Assembly: GCA_036245805.1 (NCBI GenBank) | Contig: BTRK01000004.1 | Coordinates: forward strand, 42,992,907-43,056,906 | Direction: 5' to 3' | DNA length: 64,000 nt | Source of the DNA: Pristionchus mayeri | Lineage: Eukaryota; Nematoda; Chromadorea; Rhabditida; Neodiplogasteridae | Part shown: positions 36,605 to 47,680 of the stretch, one piece after another | How the letters are laid out: each line of letters starts with the position of its first letter | How positions within the stretch are numbered: position 1 is the stretch's first letter | Notes under the pieces: model-generated | Told to the model about the DNA's origin: nothing | The model's database searches: none | The model's input: the letters and a program-made list of their open reading frames with translations, nothing else | Position numbers and translations under genes: made by a program

Positions 36605-37485
36605 GTCTGTGAAACTTCGGATAAAGTGATTCATAATCGAGCTACCGGCTTCTATTACATACACATAGTGGATAATTGAACTAATTTTTCGTGTTACTCC
36701 TTCTTTAACTAGCGATCGGTGTATGTGCGCATTCTTATTTTTATTTTCGATTATCCTTTAAACATACTCGGACCAGTATTGTTGATAATTCTGGTCCCCT
36801 TTGATCATGACCTTATCACGAGATCATCACTACTCGCGACTCATTCTCTCCTAATTTTAATTTTCCGTATTCTCATTCCTAATTCTCCTCGACTCATTCG
36901 TCGACGGCAAAATTAAGTGTCGAACCAAAATATCTAATTACTTGTTCGTGTCCTCCTCCCAGATACAGTTTGCATAATTCACCAGCTCTTCTTAATCGAG
37001 TATTCGTAAGGTCTCCTGATCTTCGAGAATTTCTCTCTCTCCCTCGCTCTCAGTATTCTTCCAGATTACCACTCAAATCTACGGCTCCTCCCTTCCCATC
37101 CCATCCAGGATGCACACACTGAGCATGTGCCGGAATCCGTCCGTAGAGGTATTCGAAGTCTATAGTTTGAGCAATGTCCTCGGTGTAGTCCAAGTTGCAA
37201 GAGTCGCGGTAAAGAAGATGCGTTGGCTTAGCATCTGGAGGCCGGTGGTTCAATTCATCCAAATGGTTTTTTTCGCTCCTCTGCCTAATTGAAGTGTACT
37301 TTGGAATCGTGATTAAGTGAGTTGTTTCTTTCTATAAATGAATTGAGTTGAGCATTTTGAATTGAGCAACTGTGGTTCAACATAGGGGAAATCGTTGAGG
37401 TGATGAAGGTGATTGCTCCAATTCTGCCGACAGTTCGACTGCACGATACTCACTCATTCTCCTCTTTCGTACCTTCGTGCCGCAG
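36605..37485. other. no gene seen
   Basis: No supported exon. Upstream exons of the importin gene that starts at 37486 would be expected here but none was recognised. Confidence 0.4.
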
Positions 37486-37584
37486 ATTGTGCGACATGAT
37501 GGGCAAGGGCTCGGCGCCGCTGCTCACTCTACTCAGAAAAATGTACATTCGTTGCATCAACGAGTACGGTTAGTACTAGTATTT

Positions 37585-37700
37585 CAAATTTCAGGCATTT
37601 TTGAGCCGTTTGCGTATGCGTTTTACGCGCTCTGTAGCGCACCTGAAATATACTCGAAAATAAGGCTAAGGCTAAGTTAATTGAAGATTTAAACCCTAGT
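37585..37700. repeat. intronic dispersed repeat, copy 1 (GCGCACCTGAAA family)
   Basis: It begins TTTCAGGCATTTTTGAGCCG and contains TGTAGCGCACCTGAAATATA, then AAACCCTAGT. Related copies lie at 39953-40083, 41436-41545 and 42797-42862. Family described in the findings. Confidence 0.6.
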
Positions 37701-37770
37701 TATTACATCCATCTCTTAATTTTGTACCATTCTTAGGCACCACAAACACATACAATACAGTAGAACACTT

Positions 37771-38316
37771 TCGCGGGGGCGGATAAAACGTAAACAGACA
37801 AAACGTAAACGGATCACAGTTCGCTGGGAATTCGAAGTAGAAACTTGGAAGTTGTTTCATTGTTATCAGTAAGTGCTCCAGCATATCACCCTGTTCAGCT
37901 CCTCTAACAAGGCGTTATTGATTTTCACTCCTCACCAATGACCAGGGGATCATGGTTCAAAATTGAGCTTTGGAGGAGAAGATCGTGGTTAGAAATACAC
38001 CAACTTCAGTGAGCAATCGATATTCCAGTACCCCAGTAACTACTATAACTAAGTGAAATATGCATTGGTTGATTTCGGTATTTGATGTTTATCTAACCAC
38101 AATTTTCCACTCAAATTCTCAATTTTTAACCATATACATAGATATGGAGAAAAACTCAAGTTCGCCTTGTAAGAGGAGCTGAGCAGGGTGATATACTGGA
38201 GCACTTACTGCTAACAATGAAACAACTCCCAAGTTTCTACTTCGAATTCCCAGCGAACTTTGATCCGTTTACGTTTTGTCCGTTTACGTTTTGCCCCCCC
38301 CCCCCCCCCCCCCACT
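37771..38316. mobile_element. foldback MITE in importin intron 1
   Basis: Arms of about 140 bp are inverted: one has ACAAAACGTAAACGGATCAC and AGTGCTCCAGCATATCACCC, and the other carries the complements. The right arm ends in a 20-nt C run (38294-38313) where the left has five G. A half-copy of the same family is at 50733-50872. No coding capacity. It lies inside the first intron of the importin fragment. Confidence 0.8.
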
Positions 38317-39780
38317 TTCGCGCATGATCTGTTCTTGTGAATATGCAAACGAAGAAATTTAATTCACCAGCCCAAATAAAAAAAAATCAAACTTTATCAG
38401 ACTTTAGCAAATTATCAAACGCGCATCTTCGAACGCACATAATTTGCTCCCCGAATATTTATCATTCCATTTCCATCCCAGAGGAGTTGTGCGATCGAAA
38501 ATTAGGGAAAATATCCTAGAAATGAGTGAGCTCGATGAGAAAGGGGAGGGGCCAAGGAGTGCTCATCGGTCTATTTTTCACTACTCTATATTCAGTAGTT
38601 GCCAGCTTCAATTTTGTCTGCTAAAATTGCCCTATTTGCTTAGGTTTCGCTCCTTACACCGATGAGATCTCCTCTGCGATTCTCTCGGTCCTCAACGTGT
38701 GCATTACTTACCAAGGAGCACATCTATCTCGAGTGGCGAACCGAATCCTGCCCGACGTCCTTTCGATTCTGCAGCCGAAAGGAGTCGAGGCGATGAGAGG
38801 GTTGTGGAAGGCATACTGGAAGACACTCCGGAGACTCATCAAGGAAGACCCGAGGAGAGAACTCATTCAAGACTACATCGAATCAGTCGGAAAATGCGTC
38901 GAGATACTGGTAATGGAAGTGAGCCAGATACATGTGTTTAGTTTATTTATATATTCATTTTGTTTATTTATATATTTCTCATATGCAGTGAAGGCCCCCC
39001 ATTGTGGAATCTCAAGTCAAATTTTTAGGGAGTGACTGTGGATGGTATGCATGAGATTGGGGGGATGATAAGGGAGCAAATGGAAGAAGAGAAGAGAGCA
39101 ACCAGTTGGGAGATTAGAAAATAACGATCTGCTCGAAGGAATCGAATACCTCGTCGGAAAATTATTCATAGTAAGTATTAATTGGAAAAATAGAAAATAT
39201 TTTTGCACAAATATTTACAAAACAACAATTGTCTCTAGTAACTGGCTTGAGATTACCGCATTGAAGGCAACGGGGACATCCTTCTGTCACTATCTCCGTC
39301 CATCGATGCCCCTCCTCTTCACTCTGATTGACTCCTCTATCATCAAAGTCTGGGGTGTCAAACTCATCACTCACCTTTGCACATTCGCCCCTGACGTATG
39401 TTCCCAAAAGAGTTCGTAATTCGACAGGTCGAGGCACTGTGTGAAATGAGAACTAGATCAGATGAGAACTATGACGTCATGTAAAAAGGCTGAAGGACGG
39501 CATAGTTCTCATCCGATATTGTGCCGTGAAACAGACGATAACCCGAATCACGAACTCTAGTTCCAAGGTCATCTGGAAAAGATTTAAGAGTTGTTTTCAG
39601 ATGGCTCTCTACTATCGCCCACAGATACTGCAGCTCCTCATCCCGCTCTTCCACGACGAAATCCATGCAAATCGAGTAGCAGCATCGCACTTTCTCGCTA
39701 GCATCTCTGTAAGCAATTCCGAAAAAAAATGTAGACTCTTATTGGAAACCTGCTGGAAAGAATATATGTATCAAGATCTT

Positions 39781-39805
39781 TAATAATAATAATAATAATA
39801 ATAAA
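39781..39805. repeat. (TAA)n microsatellite
   Basis: Eight uninterrupted TAA units in the intron before the exon at 39840. Confidence 0.9.
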
Positions 39806-39952
39806 TTATTTTGCATTTTCATCACTCATTTCCATGCAGAAAATCGATCGTCGAGAGTGGAAGGGATTGGCAGTTGAATCGCTCAAATCTCTCTATGAAA
39901 TGATCTCTCGTCCTGATGCGAGAACGGACGAGTACAACAAGGTATGTTTTCA

Positions 39953-40083
39953 ATTTTCAGGCAATTTTTTGCGTCTTTTTCGAATGTGTTCCATTTGCGC
40001 TATATAGATCATCTATGTACCGCACCTGAAACAAATATGAAAATGAGCCTAAATGACCTGAAAATTTAAAATAAACCCTACAA
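39953..40083. repeat. intronic dispersed repeat, copy 2
   Basis: It has the family layout: TTTTCAGGCAATTTTTTGCG at the start, TGTACCGCACCTGAAACAAA in the middle, and ATAAACCCTACAA at the end, immediately before the acceptor at 40087. Confidence 0.6.
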
Positions 40084-41435
40084 TAAGGCAACGGACAATG
40101 GAATCTCGAGTATCTGCCTGATTCTCAAGAACTGCGGAGAAGCGATAGTCGGCAGGGAGAAGTACAACCACGTAAGACAAGTAGAACTATCTTATTGGAA
40201 AATCTCGCCAGCTATCTAGTGCATCAGGAACATACAAAACACGATTAAGTTAACAAAAATGTTTGAATAAGGTTGATCATACGGCAAGTGATCATGTTGT
40301 GTTTTGCAACGAAACCTCCTAGGCACTGAAGAAATTGCTTGTCTTCCTGCCCATCAGAGATGACGGAGAACAGGCAGGACACGTCTACGGATTCCTAGCT
40401 GATCTCATCGAGGTATCCACTAGCGCTCGCTGTTCTTCTCTCCATTTTCCATAATTGCAAACAGTATCTCAACAGATTAAGAGACTATTAGCCAAATGTC
40501 GAACTCAATTATCGATTTCATTTAAATATTTTATCCATTCCTCACGCACCATTTCATCATACTGATTATAGGCTGGCAATCAAACTATTCTGGGCGAACC
40601 GAACGTCAATTCGCCTCGTCTGCTTGCCATACTCGTCAGGGTGCGGTATTAGTGTTTCCTTTTTTGCTTCCCCTTTCAACATTTTCCTCTAGCTCTCGTC
40701 ATCCCGCTTCCTGAGAAGAGCCATTTCTTGCGATGTTGGGTTGGCAAAATACAATCTGTGCATACCGGTCGATCGCGTGCAATGAAAACGGAATGAATTT
40801 TAATGAAAACTTCCCTCTCACTTTCTGGGATTAGAGAGTCGAGACTAGACTTTGAAAGATAACATTTTACTAACAATATAACTAGTCGCCAACGAATTTC
40901 TCAACCACTCATTCTCCTCTCACAACTGTTACGAAAGCGATCTGACAACTAGTTGTTTATTTATAATTTATTTTTACGAGCAGTTATTATCGAAACGTGG
41001 AGAGTGGGGAGATAAACAATTATTGAACGCACAATTCGAATTGAATTGAAGTGCACAATTGTAAACAACTAGTTATAAAGATTGTGTTAACTAGTTGTCT
41101 CGCGCGTAACTAGTTACGAGACCGCTAAATAAGCAGTTGTGAATTCAGAATGAACAACTAGTTTGTTTATTTTTCGAAGTCTAGTCGAGACTCATTTGTC
41201 CAACACTAATGCGAAGCCAACACTATTTTGGATCTCTAGGAGTTCCAATTCGTTGTTATTAATTCGAAGAATTAGAGATTCTAACTCCTCAAATTCTAAA
41301 TCGTTACCCAGGCCCTCCACTTCGACATCTTCAGCACTGAGCACGGAGACTACGATTTGAAGAAACGGCTGAAGAAAATCATCCAGGAGATGGGTGCAAG
41401 GAGTATTTTTCAAGTGTTTAGGCCAATCTTAGGTA

Positions 41436-41545
41436 ATTTCTTTGAGGTGCTCTAGATAGCTGATAATCTCATGAGCTATGTAGCGCACCTGAAACATAAC
41501 TGAAACCAGAAAAAAACCTGAAAACTGAAACCCTATTGAGCAGAT
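41436..41545. repeat. intronic dispersed repeat, copy 3
   Basis: It contains ATGTAGCGCACCTGAAACAT, then AACCTGAAAACTGAAACCCT. It occupies the start of the last intron of the importin fragment. Confidence 0.6.
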
Positions 41546-41856
41546 TGATCAATTGATCAATCAATCAATATGAGCACTTATTTAAGCACTTATTGAAAAT
41601 TTGAGCACTTATTGTCTGGCATGATAAGTTGGTTGATTGATCAGATTGACGGGAACTCCCCTCGTTTCGCACACTATCTCGTCGTTCAAACGAAGCGCTC
41701 TGCCATTAATAGAGAGCGATTGTCTACAATTAATTGAGAATTAAAACAATAATAATTTCAAATAAGAAAACAATTAAAAAAAATAAATATATAATTAATT
41801 CAGGAGAGCGTGTGTGAAATGAGGAGAACACGCTCTGCCATTACTAGAGAGCGGCT

Positions 41857-42013
41857 GGCACTTCTTCGATATTTGGCTCACCCGCCCCACCCTTTCCCCT
41901 ACCCACTCATTTCTAGGTATATCTCCCCGTTTTCGGTCACACAGACCCTTTGCAATGAGGAGGGACTGAGCAATGACAGGGAGAGGGGGTGGGTCAAATA
42001 TCGAAGAAGTGCC
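41857..42013. mobile_element. 157-bp MITE with 8-bp target-site duplication (hAT-like)
   Basis: The terminal inverted repeats GGCACTTCTTCGATATTTG and CAAATATCGAAGAAGTGCC bound the element. Direct GAGCGGCT repeats flank it (41849-41856 and 42014-42021). The neighbouring tandem copy at 41697 shows the same site without the insertion. An 8-bp duplication is characteristic of hAT elements; the internal sequence codes for nothing. Confidence 0.85.
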
Positions 42014-42059
42014 GAGCGGCTGTCTAGAATTAATTGAGAATTAAAAACAAATAATTAAA

Positions 42060-42132
42060 AATATATGTATATATATAATTAATATATGTATATATATATA
42101 TATATATATAATTAATATATGTATATATATAA
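42060..42132. repeat. TA-rich microsatellite
   Basis: Runs of TATATA and TAATTAATATATG make up this tract just upstream of the last importin exon. Confidence 0.85.
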
Positions 42133-42243
42133 TTAATTCAGGAGACGGACTGCTTTTACGAATGGGTGGAGAGAGCAGAATTCAATAACGACGAATATGA
42201 AACACTAGAGAGACTCATCGGAGATAATCCAGACGATGAGTAG

Positions 42244-43234
42244 ACAGTTCCATTTCGAGTAAAGAGGTCTTTCCTAACACATCCTCACACTCTTGAGAAG
42301 TGAATCGTGACGATAAAGGCCTTTCCAATATCTAATACTTTGAACTTCTGTTAAACGTTGAGAAAAGAGTACCATTTTCGTGTCTACAGTCTGTGTTGAG
42401 AACCCTCCAATCCATCGAATAAATTCGCATCATTCCTTTGTTGTAAACCGTTCCCGGCCGTTCTTGGATATTTCGCCTTCTTGTCCCATTTTCTTCGCTT
42501 ATCACTTTTTTTTACACGATCTTCGCTTATCACTTATGTAATTTCAGGACTAAATATGCAAGTCGGGGGGACTTGCATATTTGTCTCCCCCCCCCCGACT
42601 TGCCCCCGGATTTCCAATAAGCGAACCCCCTCTCTCTCTCTACACACTCTTCCGTCTCCAGTAACCCATCTGAGTACACGTCTTCCCCCAATGGTAGATA
42701 TTTTTCTGAATATCTAGATCATTCCCCCCCCATTGCAGCCAGCATCCATCGCAAATATCTCTCAACTATGATATCTTATTGAAAAATGTATATTTTCAGA
42801 TATGTTTCAGGTGCGTCATATAGCGGTTTATGTTGCGCACCTGAAACATATCCGAAACTGGAGCTAATATTTTCCATTAAGCCAACCCTGCTCCCAACAA
42901 AATGGGAGTCACCAGTATCCTGTCGAGTATTTCCAATACTCTCTCACCGCTCGACCGGTCGAGAGAGTATGCGAAATGAAGATACGATTACCCGAATATC
43001 GCACTCTAGTATCCAGTACATGGGCCTTGGGCTTCGATTTATTAATGATCTGATAGAAGGTCTTTAGAAAATGTGACACACAATTGAGAGAACGTATTTT
43101 TTGATTATAAAGAAATTTTTGTTACTGACACGGTTCTATCACTCGTTTTTTTTTCACTTCGTACATTGGATTGCAACGTGTTAAGAAGCATTTATTCCGC
43201 TACTTACTCCATTTCTTTTACATACTGACATCAA
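42244..43234. other. importin 3' region and non-coding DNA
   Basis: AATAAA-like sequence at 42418-42424 (CGAATAAATT) may serve polyadenylation. A hairpin around 42555-42605 (GCAAGTCGGGGGG and its complement) and a palindromic fourth copy of the dispersed repeat (42797-42862) are present. No further gene recognised. Confidence 0.45.
42797..42862. repeat. dispersed repeat, copy 4 (palindromic form)
   Basis: ATATGTTTCAGGTGCGTCAT faces GTTGCGCACCTGAAACATAT, forming a near-perfect hairpin of the repeat core. Confidence 0.7.
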
Positions 43235-43612
43235 TTATGTTTTGCTGCTCCCGGGATTATGCTCTCGGCGAGCTTCTCAATCGCTCGATGAACTGCGACA
43301 TCCGGAGCCACGAATTCCCTGTAGATAAAATTGAATTGGAATCAAACTGAATATGATCAGAGCTCAGGAATGCATCACTGGTGTCATATTTTTGAGATTA
43401 GCATGAAAGCGATGGATTCGTGCAAAATACTGCCTGCGTAAAATACGCTCCCCCCAAATGTTAATGCAGGAAGACAATATTTGTGGGTGACTGTTTCGGT
43501 CCTTGAGCACATACAGCCTACAGAATCACGATGAGGAGATTTCGAGCTTCGGCGAACTGATGCTGAAGTTGTCGGTACTCTTCATGGAAGCGATCGAAAG
43601 CTGCACGATGAT
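43235..43612 (-). CDS. two candidate exons of an unknown gene
   Basis: On the minus strand, a segment at about 43515-43612 reads HRAAFDRFHEEYRQLQHQFA (helical, Gln/Glu-rich) and ends near a GTGATT donor. A second, 43235-43319, follows an acceptor ATCTACAG and reads EFVAPDVAVHRAIEKLAESI before a stop. Phases do not join directly, so an exon may be missing or the gene may be damaged. The first piece has a decayed relative in each tandem copy (17166, 24949). No family recognised. Confidence 0.35.
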
Positions 43613-43737
43613 TCTAGAGAACGGGTCTGGATTTGGTTGAAATATAGAATTCCTATGGTTCCAATTATAAGATTTAACCTCGGTTACCTTTTTAAGGTGC
43701 GCCAGTAATTGTAATCTGCATCCGCTTAAATTAGAAC

Positions 43738-44828
43738 AATCGGCTTGTTTAATCTGTCAGAAATGTGCGAGAAAAGTTGCGTAAAAAGTTGCGTAAAAAG
43801 TTCGCGAACTTCTGATTCTCTCCTGTTCGTGTACTCTCTCTCTTTCTCTAACCAGGTCGTTGAAAAGTTCACGAACTTTTCGACGAACTATGTTCGAAAA
43901 TCATACTTTTCTTTTGTTTTACTTATTTTTATAAACTATTTTTGCTTTTAACTTATGACTTCTTATAATGACAACCTTCCCTTAGCTGGAATAGCTTCAG
44001 AATACAGCGTAGTGAAAGTAAAAACGGTTGGAGTAATTTTTTCGAAAATGGGTCACCACTTTCCCCACCCTGTAATGTCAAGCTATTCCATCAGAGGAAA
44101 GGTTGTTCTTATAAGCAGTCATAAGTTGAAAGCAAAAATAATTGATAAAAATAAGTAAAACAAAAGAAAAGTACGAATTTCGAACATAGTTCGTCGAAAA
44201 GTTCGTGAACTTTTCAAGGAGCTGCGTGAAAAGTTAGAGAAAGGCGAGAGAGCACGCGTTCTTGAGAGAGGGAAAAGGAAGCAGTGATTGTTTACTTCCT
44301 TTTCCCTCTCTCAAGAATGCGTGCTCTCTCGCCTTTCTCTAACTTTTCACGCAGCTCCTTGAAAAGTTCGTTAAAAACCGGCATTAATTCGTTCGAAATT
44401 CGTACTTTTCTTTTGTTTTACTTATTTTTATCAATTATTTTTGCTCTTAACTTATGACTGCGTATAAGAACAACCTTCCCTCTGATGGAATAGCTTGACA
44501 TTACAGGGTGGGGAAAGTGGTGACCCATTTTCGAAAAAAATACTCCAACCCTGTTTACTTTCACTACGCTGTATTCTGAAGCTATTCCAGCTAAGGGAAG
44601 GCTGTCATTATAAGAAATCATAAGTTAAAAGCAAAAATAGTTTATAAAAGTAAGTAAAACAAAAGAAAAGTATGATTTTCGAACACAGTTCGTCGAAAAG
44701 TTCGTGAACTTTTCATCGACCTGGTTAGAGAAAGAGAGAGAGCATGCGAAATGGAGAGAATCAGAAGTTCGCGAACTTTTTACGCAACTTTTTCTCGCAC
44801 ATTTCTGACAGATTAAACAGGCCGAATA
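43738..44828. mobile_element. 1.1-kb nested foldback element
   Basis: Outer arms: GGCTTGTTTAATCTGTCAGA at the left is answered by TCTGACAGATTAAACAGGCC at the right, with symmetry around 44288. The centre is itself a hairpin (AAAGGCGAGAGAGCACGCGT and its near-complement). Each arm contains a further inverted pair of about 170 bp (TTTTGTTTTACTTATTTTTA and TAAAAATAAGTAAAACAAAA), giving four copies of that block. No transposase is present. Confidence 0.85.
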
Positions 44829-44958
44829 TGTGCACGCACGCATTTCTGAGAAAATGGAGAATAATAGTTTGATTGCACATTTTTAGAACTGTTCAAACGT
44901 AATAAATGTTGACTATAAATTGAGTAATGCGATTGTAGAGCATACTGTTATATTTTGG

Positions 44959-45137
44959 TCACAAATTGGCTCCCAGCAGCCGCATGAGTGCTTCATATTG
45001 ACCTGAAATAGGGTGCAACGTAGCAAGAAATGACTCCATTCTGCGAGCACTCTCAAAGGTCCGATAATATAAAGCAAATAGACGATTTCGCATGAACTAC
45101 CTACCTTGGATATGAGCCTTCGCATAAAAGATAGCAA
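44959..45137 (-). CDS. candidate 3' exons of an unknown gene
   Basis: Minus strand: a short exon after CGCATTTCAG (about 45099-45137, donor GTAGGTAG), then an open segment reading SARRMESFLATLHPISGQYE and ALMRLLGANL before TGA at 44959-44961. The acceptor between them would be TTTGAG, which is weak. A helical C-terminus is plausible. No recognised family and no upstream exons identified. Confidence 0.3.
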
Positions 45138-46175
45138 AGTGGTCCTGAAATGCGGGATTTTACTTTATCGCGGAAGAACAAAGTATGATAATACAAACTA
45201 ATTGTATAACAAAATTATCAAAAGCAACAATGGACGCATAAATAGTCGAGATATCCATGTGATCTGCAGCACAACGTATCAATGGAGCTAAGAGCACCCT
45301 TACGTACGTAAAATAATTTACCGTAAGGTAATGGTAATATCTAGTGGGAAACTACGCCTCTCTTAGAAGTTCCGGTATATTCAGAAAATATTCGCATTTT
45401 GGTTTCACAAATACCATCAAAATCATAGTTCCCACGCCTCATCCGTCCGAATGCTAAAGGTTATGGAAGGGTCATAATTTCGACGTTTTGCATGCATTGA
45501 CCATCGAAATCATGAATATGACCCATCATCTGACAGAGTGCCACTGGTTACATTATGTTGCTGTTACTTTAGACGAAAGACATTGATGATTTACATTCAT
45601 TTCCTGGTAAAATCATTAATCTGACCCAGCGTCTGACGCAAGGAACTCGGTTACAGTAGTGTTTCGCTACGGTAGTAATACTGCATAGTTGATTTCCATC
45701 CATCCACCGATGAAATCATGAGTCTGACACACCATCTGACCCAACGCCACTTCCGGGTTACTGTACGAGCACTCACAAACGAACACCACTTTTTTGATCG
45801 TAAAAATTTTTCTTCTGGAAATTTTTGAAATCTTTTTAGTGTAAAGATCTTCTAATTTGATTGCACAGAAACTATCAAAATCTCGCTCGAATCGGAAGCG
45901 CCAGTCCTAAAAGCTTTCAGTTTATGGTATATGTAGCAACTAGCGGGGAACTACGTTCTGTCTGAAGTAGGAAGCAACACTTATGTTTTATGAGCTTAAA
46001 ATAACGGACTCATGATTTGGATACACTTCTCTCAGTTTTAAAAATTTTTAGTCATACTTGTGCCCCAGCGAATAATATCTGACACAACGCAAATTTTGAC
46101 CTACCGCGAGCATACTGTATTCTGCCTATCGTACCCGAGCTTCTTATAGTGTGGAAAAACGTTTATACTACGATA

Positions 46176-46231
46176 GGCATCGAACCCCAAACTTCGTGTA
46201 TGCCAGTCAATCGCGTTAGCCACTCGGCCAT
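46176..46231 (-). repeat. tRNA-Ser-like SINE head, unit 1
   Basis: The minus strand reads ATGGCCGAGTGGCTAACGCG (A-box and D-arm as in tRNA-Ser) and later GGGGTTCGATGCC (B-box). Anticodon-arm pairing is poor and the acceptor stem is absent, so it is not a functional tRNA gene. Confidence 0.7.
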
Positions 46232-47074
46232 CATAAAATTATAAAAGTTAATTCAAAAATTTTCAAATAATAGGTCACTCATTATTTACCAAAGAAACAA
46301 CTTAATTGCTGCGTTTTTGAAAAAGTTATGAATGCGCTCCAGAGAATAATGGTTGCTCTACCGCTAAAATCGCCATTTCATCGCGATGTATTGGCAATTT
46401 TGCCTAATTTTCGACGGTCAATAGTTACTCAGGACTTGATATGCATCAGCTTTCTGAACAATTGTAGAAATGAAATGTAATTTTTGCGAGAGAGGGCAAA
46501 ATGAACACGGACACACGCACGCACAGACGTACACACACTACTTTTTGGTATTTTTCTCGTCTCTTTGCCCATAAACTCGGTCTTTTTTTCCGCGTGAAAT
46601 GTCTTGTCTTGCCGACGGCCACCTGCGTCAGCTTTGAAATTGGAAGTATGTTGTGTGGTTTTCGCAGGGCAGAATGTCCGTCCAATGTGGATACTGTAGA
46701 AACAAACATTTTTGGGCGTCCTGAAAAAATGCCGAGGGGACCAAAGCTGGACTTGTGCCTAATGGGCATGTGCCCCGTTGCTGCTCCCAGCGCCCCAACT
46801 AGCGGGGAACTACGTTCTGTCTGAAGTAGGAAGGAACTACGTTCTGTCTGAAGTTTATGAGCTTAAAATAACGGACTATTTGTACGTTTTATGAGCTTAA
46901 AATAACGGACTCATGGTTTGGATACAACTCTTTCAGTTTTAAAAATCTTTGTAATATGTATGACTCAGCGAAAAATATTTGACCCAACGCGAATTTTGAC
47001 CTACAGTAATCCCTAATTATTTCCCCACCATTACCAAGCTTTTCGAAGCGTGGTAAAAAGTTTTGACGCCTGCG

Positions 47075-47134
47075 GGCATCGAACCCCCAACTGGGTTTTT
47101 CTCAGTCCATCGCGTTATCGAATCGATCGGCCAT
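47075..47134 (-). repeat. tRNA-Ser-like SINE head, unit 2
   Basis: The most decayed of the four: the A-box region is interrupted (GGCCGATCGATTCGATAACG), but GGGGGTTCGATGCCC keeps the B-box. Confidence 0.6.
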
Positions 47135-47430
47135 GATAAAAATACAAAAGTATATCCAAAATTTTTTAAATAATAGGATGGTCAGGATTTACCAAAGAAA
47201 ACATTTAATTGTTGCGTTTTTGAAAAAGTCATAAAGTTGCTCTAACGAAAATTAGTTGACCCACCGGACTTTTGCAGTGTACGGTAATAGATCGATCCGG
47301 GGTTTTGCCGTTTTCTTTAGCCAAGCCAAGCAAGTGTAAATGCACTTTTGGATTGTGGATAGTGCGCACGGTTTTCGCGGAAATGACGCGAGTTGCACAG
47401 ACGGACAAAGTCACGCATGTTTTTTTGGCC

Positions 47431-47680
47431 TCCTGAAAATTTTGCCGAGGGGACCAAAGCTGGACTTGTGCGTAATGGGCATGTGCCCCGATGCCGCTCC
47501 TAGCGCCCCCACTCCCACATCCCCACAAACCCTCCAACAAAAAAGCTTACGGGTTACTGGTAATGTAGCATAGCAATAGCAATTCGAGCCAAATGTGCCT
47601 TTGCACACCTTTCCGCATTGAGGACACACATATGTACTGCCCGAGAAGAATTCTAAATTATAATTAATTATGTAAATTAG
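47431..47680 (-). repeat. 250-bp repeat, copy 1
   Basis: From TCCTGAAAATTTTGCC to ATTATGTAAATTAG, almost identical to 50431-50680. On the minus strand a short frame reads YVCPQCGKVCKGTFGSNCYC, a CxxC-x3-C pattern reminiscent of zinc fingers seen in retroelement proteins. The His ligands are missing and the frame is short, so coding is doubtful. Confidence 0.75.

Larger units (their letters stand above)
41697..42141 (+). repeat. local tandem duplication containing a MITE insertion
   Basis: About 115 bp (CGCTCTGCCATTAATAGAGA to AATTAATTCAGGAGA, 41697-41815) is repeated from 41830. The second copy carries the hAT-like element and an expanded TA-rich tract. Both copies end in TTAATTCAGGAGA, so the last importin exon has a duplicated potential acceptor. 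Confidence 0.75.
37486..42243 (+). pseudogene. importin-5 / karyopherin beta-3 homologue, C-terminal half only
   Basis: Importin-5 carries ribosomal proteins and other cargo into the nucleus using HEAT repeats. Exons with good signals: 37486-37568, 38644-38918, 39029-39170, 39239-39395, 39601-39708, 39840-39941, 40088-40171, 40323-40412, 40572-40640, 41312-41413 and 42142-42243 (stop). The order matches the family's last 450 or so residues: GFAPYTDEI, SVGKCVEILV, MHEIGGMIREQMEEE, VWGVKLITHL, LLVFLPIRDDGEQ, then ILGEPNVNSPRLLAILVR. The exon at 39029-39170 hits a stop at 39122-39124, yet the homologous reading (NNDLLEGIEYLVGKLF) continues in the next frame, and the following exon again needs a phase change. 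The N-terminal half (about 600 residues, Ran-binding) is not in the window. I infer a truncated, frame-damaged copy rather than a working importin; sequencing error at the one exon is an alternative. Confidence 0.78.

Noticed and set aside
37050..37262. Minus-strand 70-residue frame upstream of the importin fragment
   Set aside because: No splice sites or family match, and it conflicts with the expected direction of missing importin exons.
47411..47629. Zinc-finger protein gene on the minus strand
   Set aside because: The Cys pattern lacks His or Cys partners for a full finger and the frame is short; it is better treated as part of a repeat.
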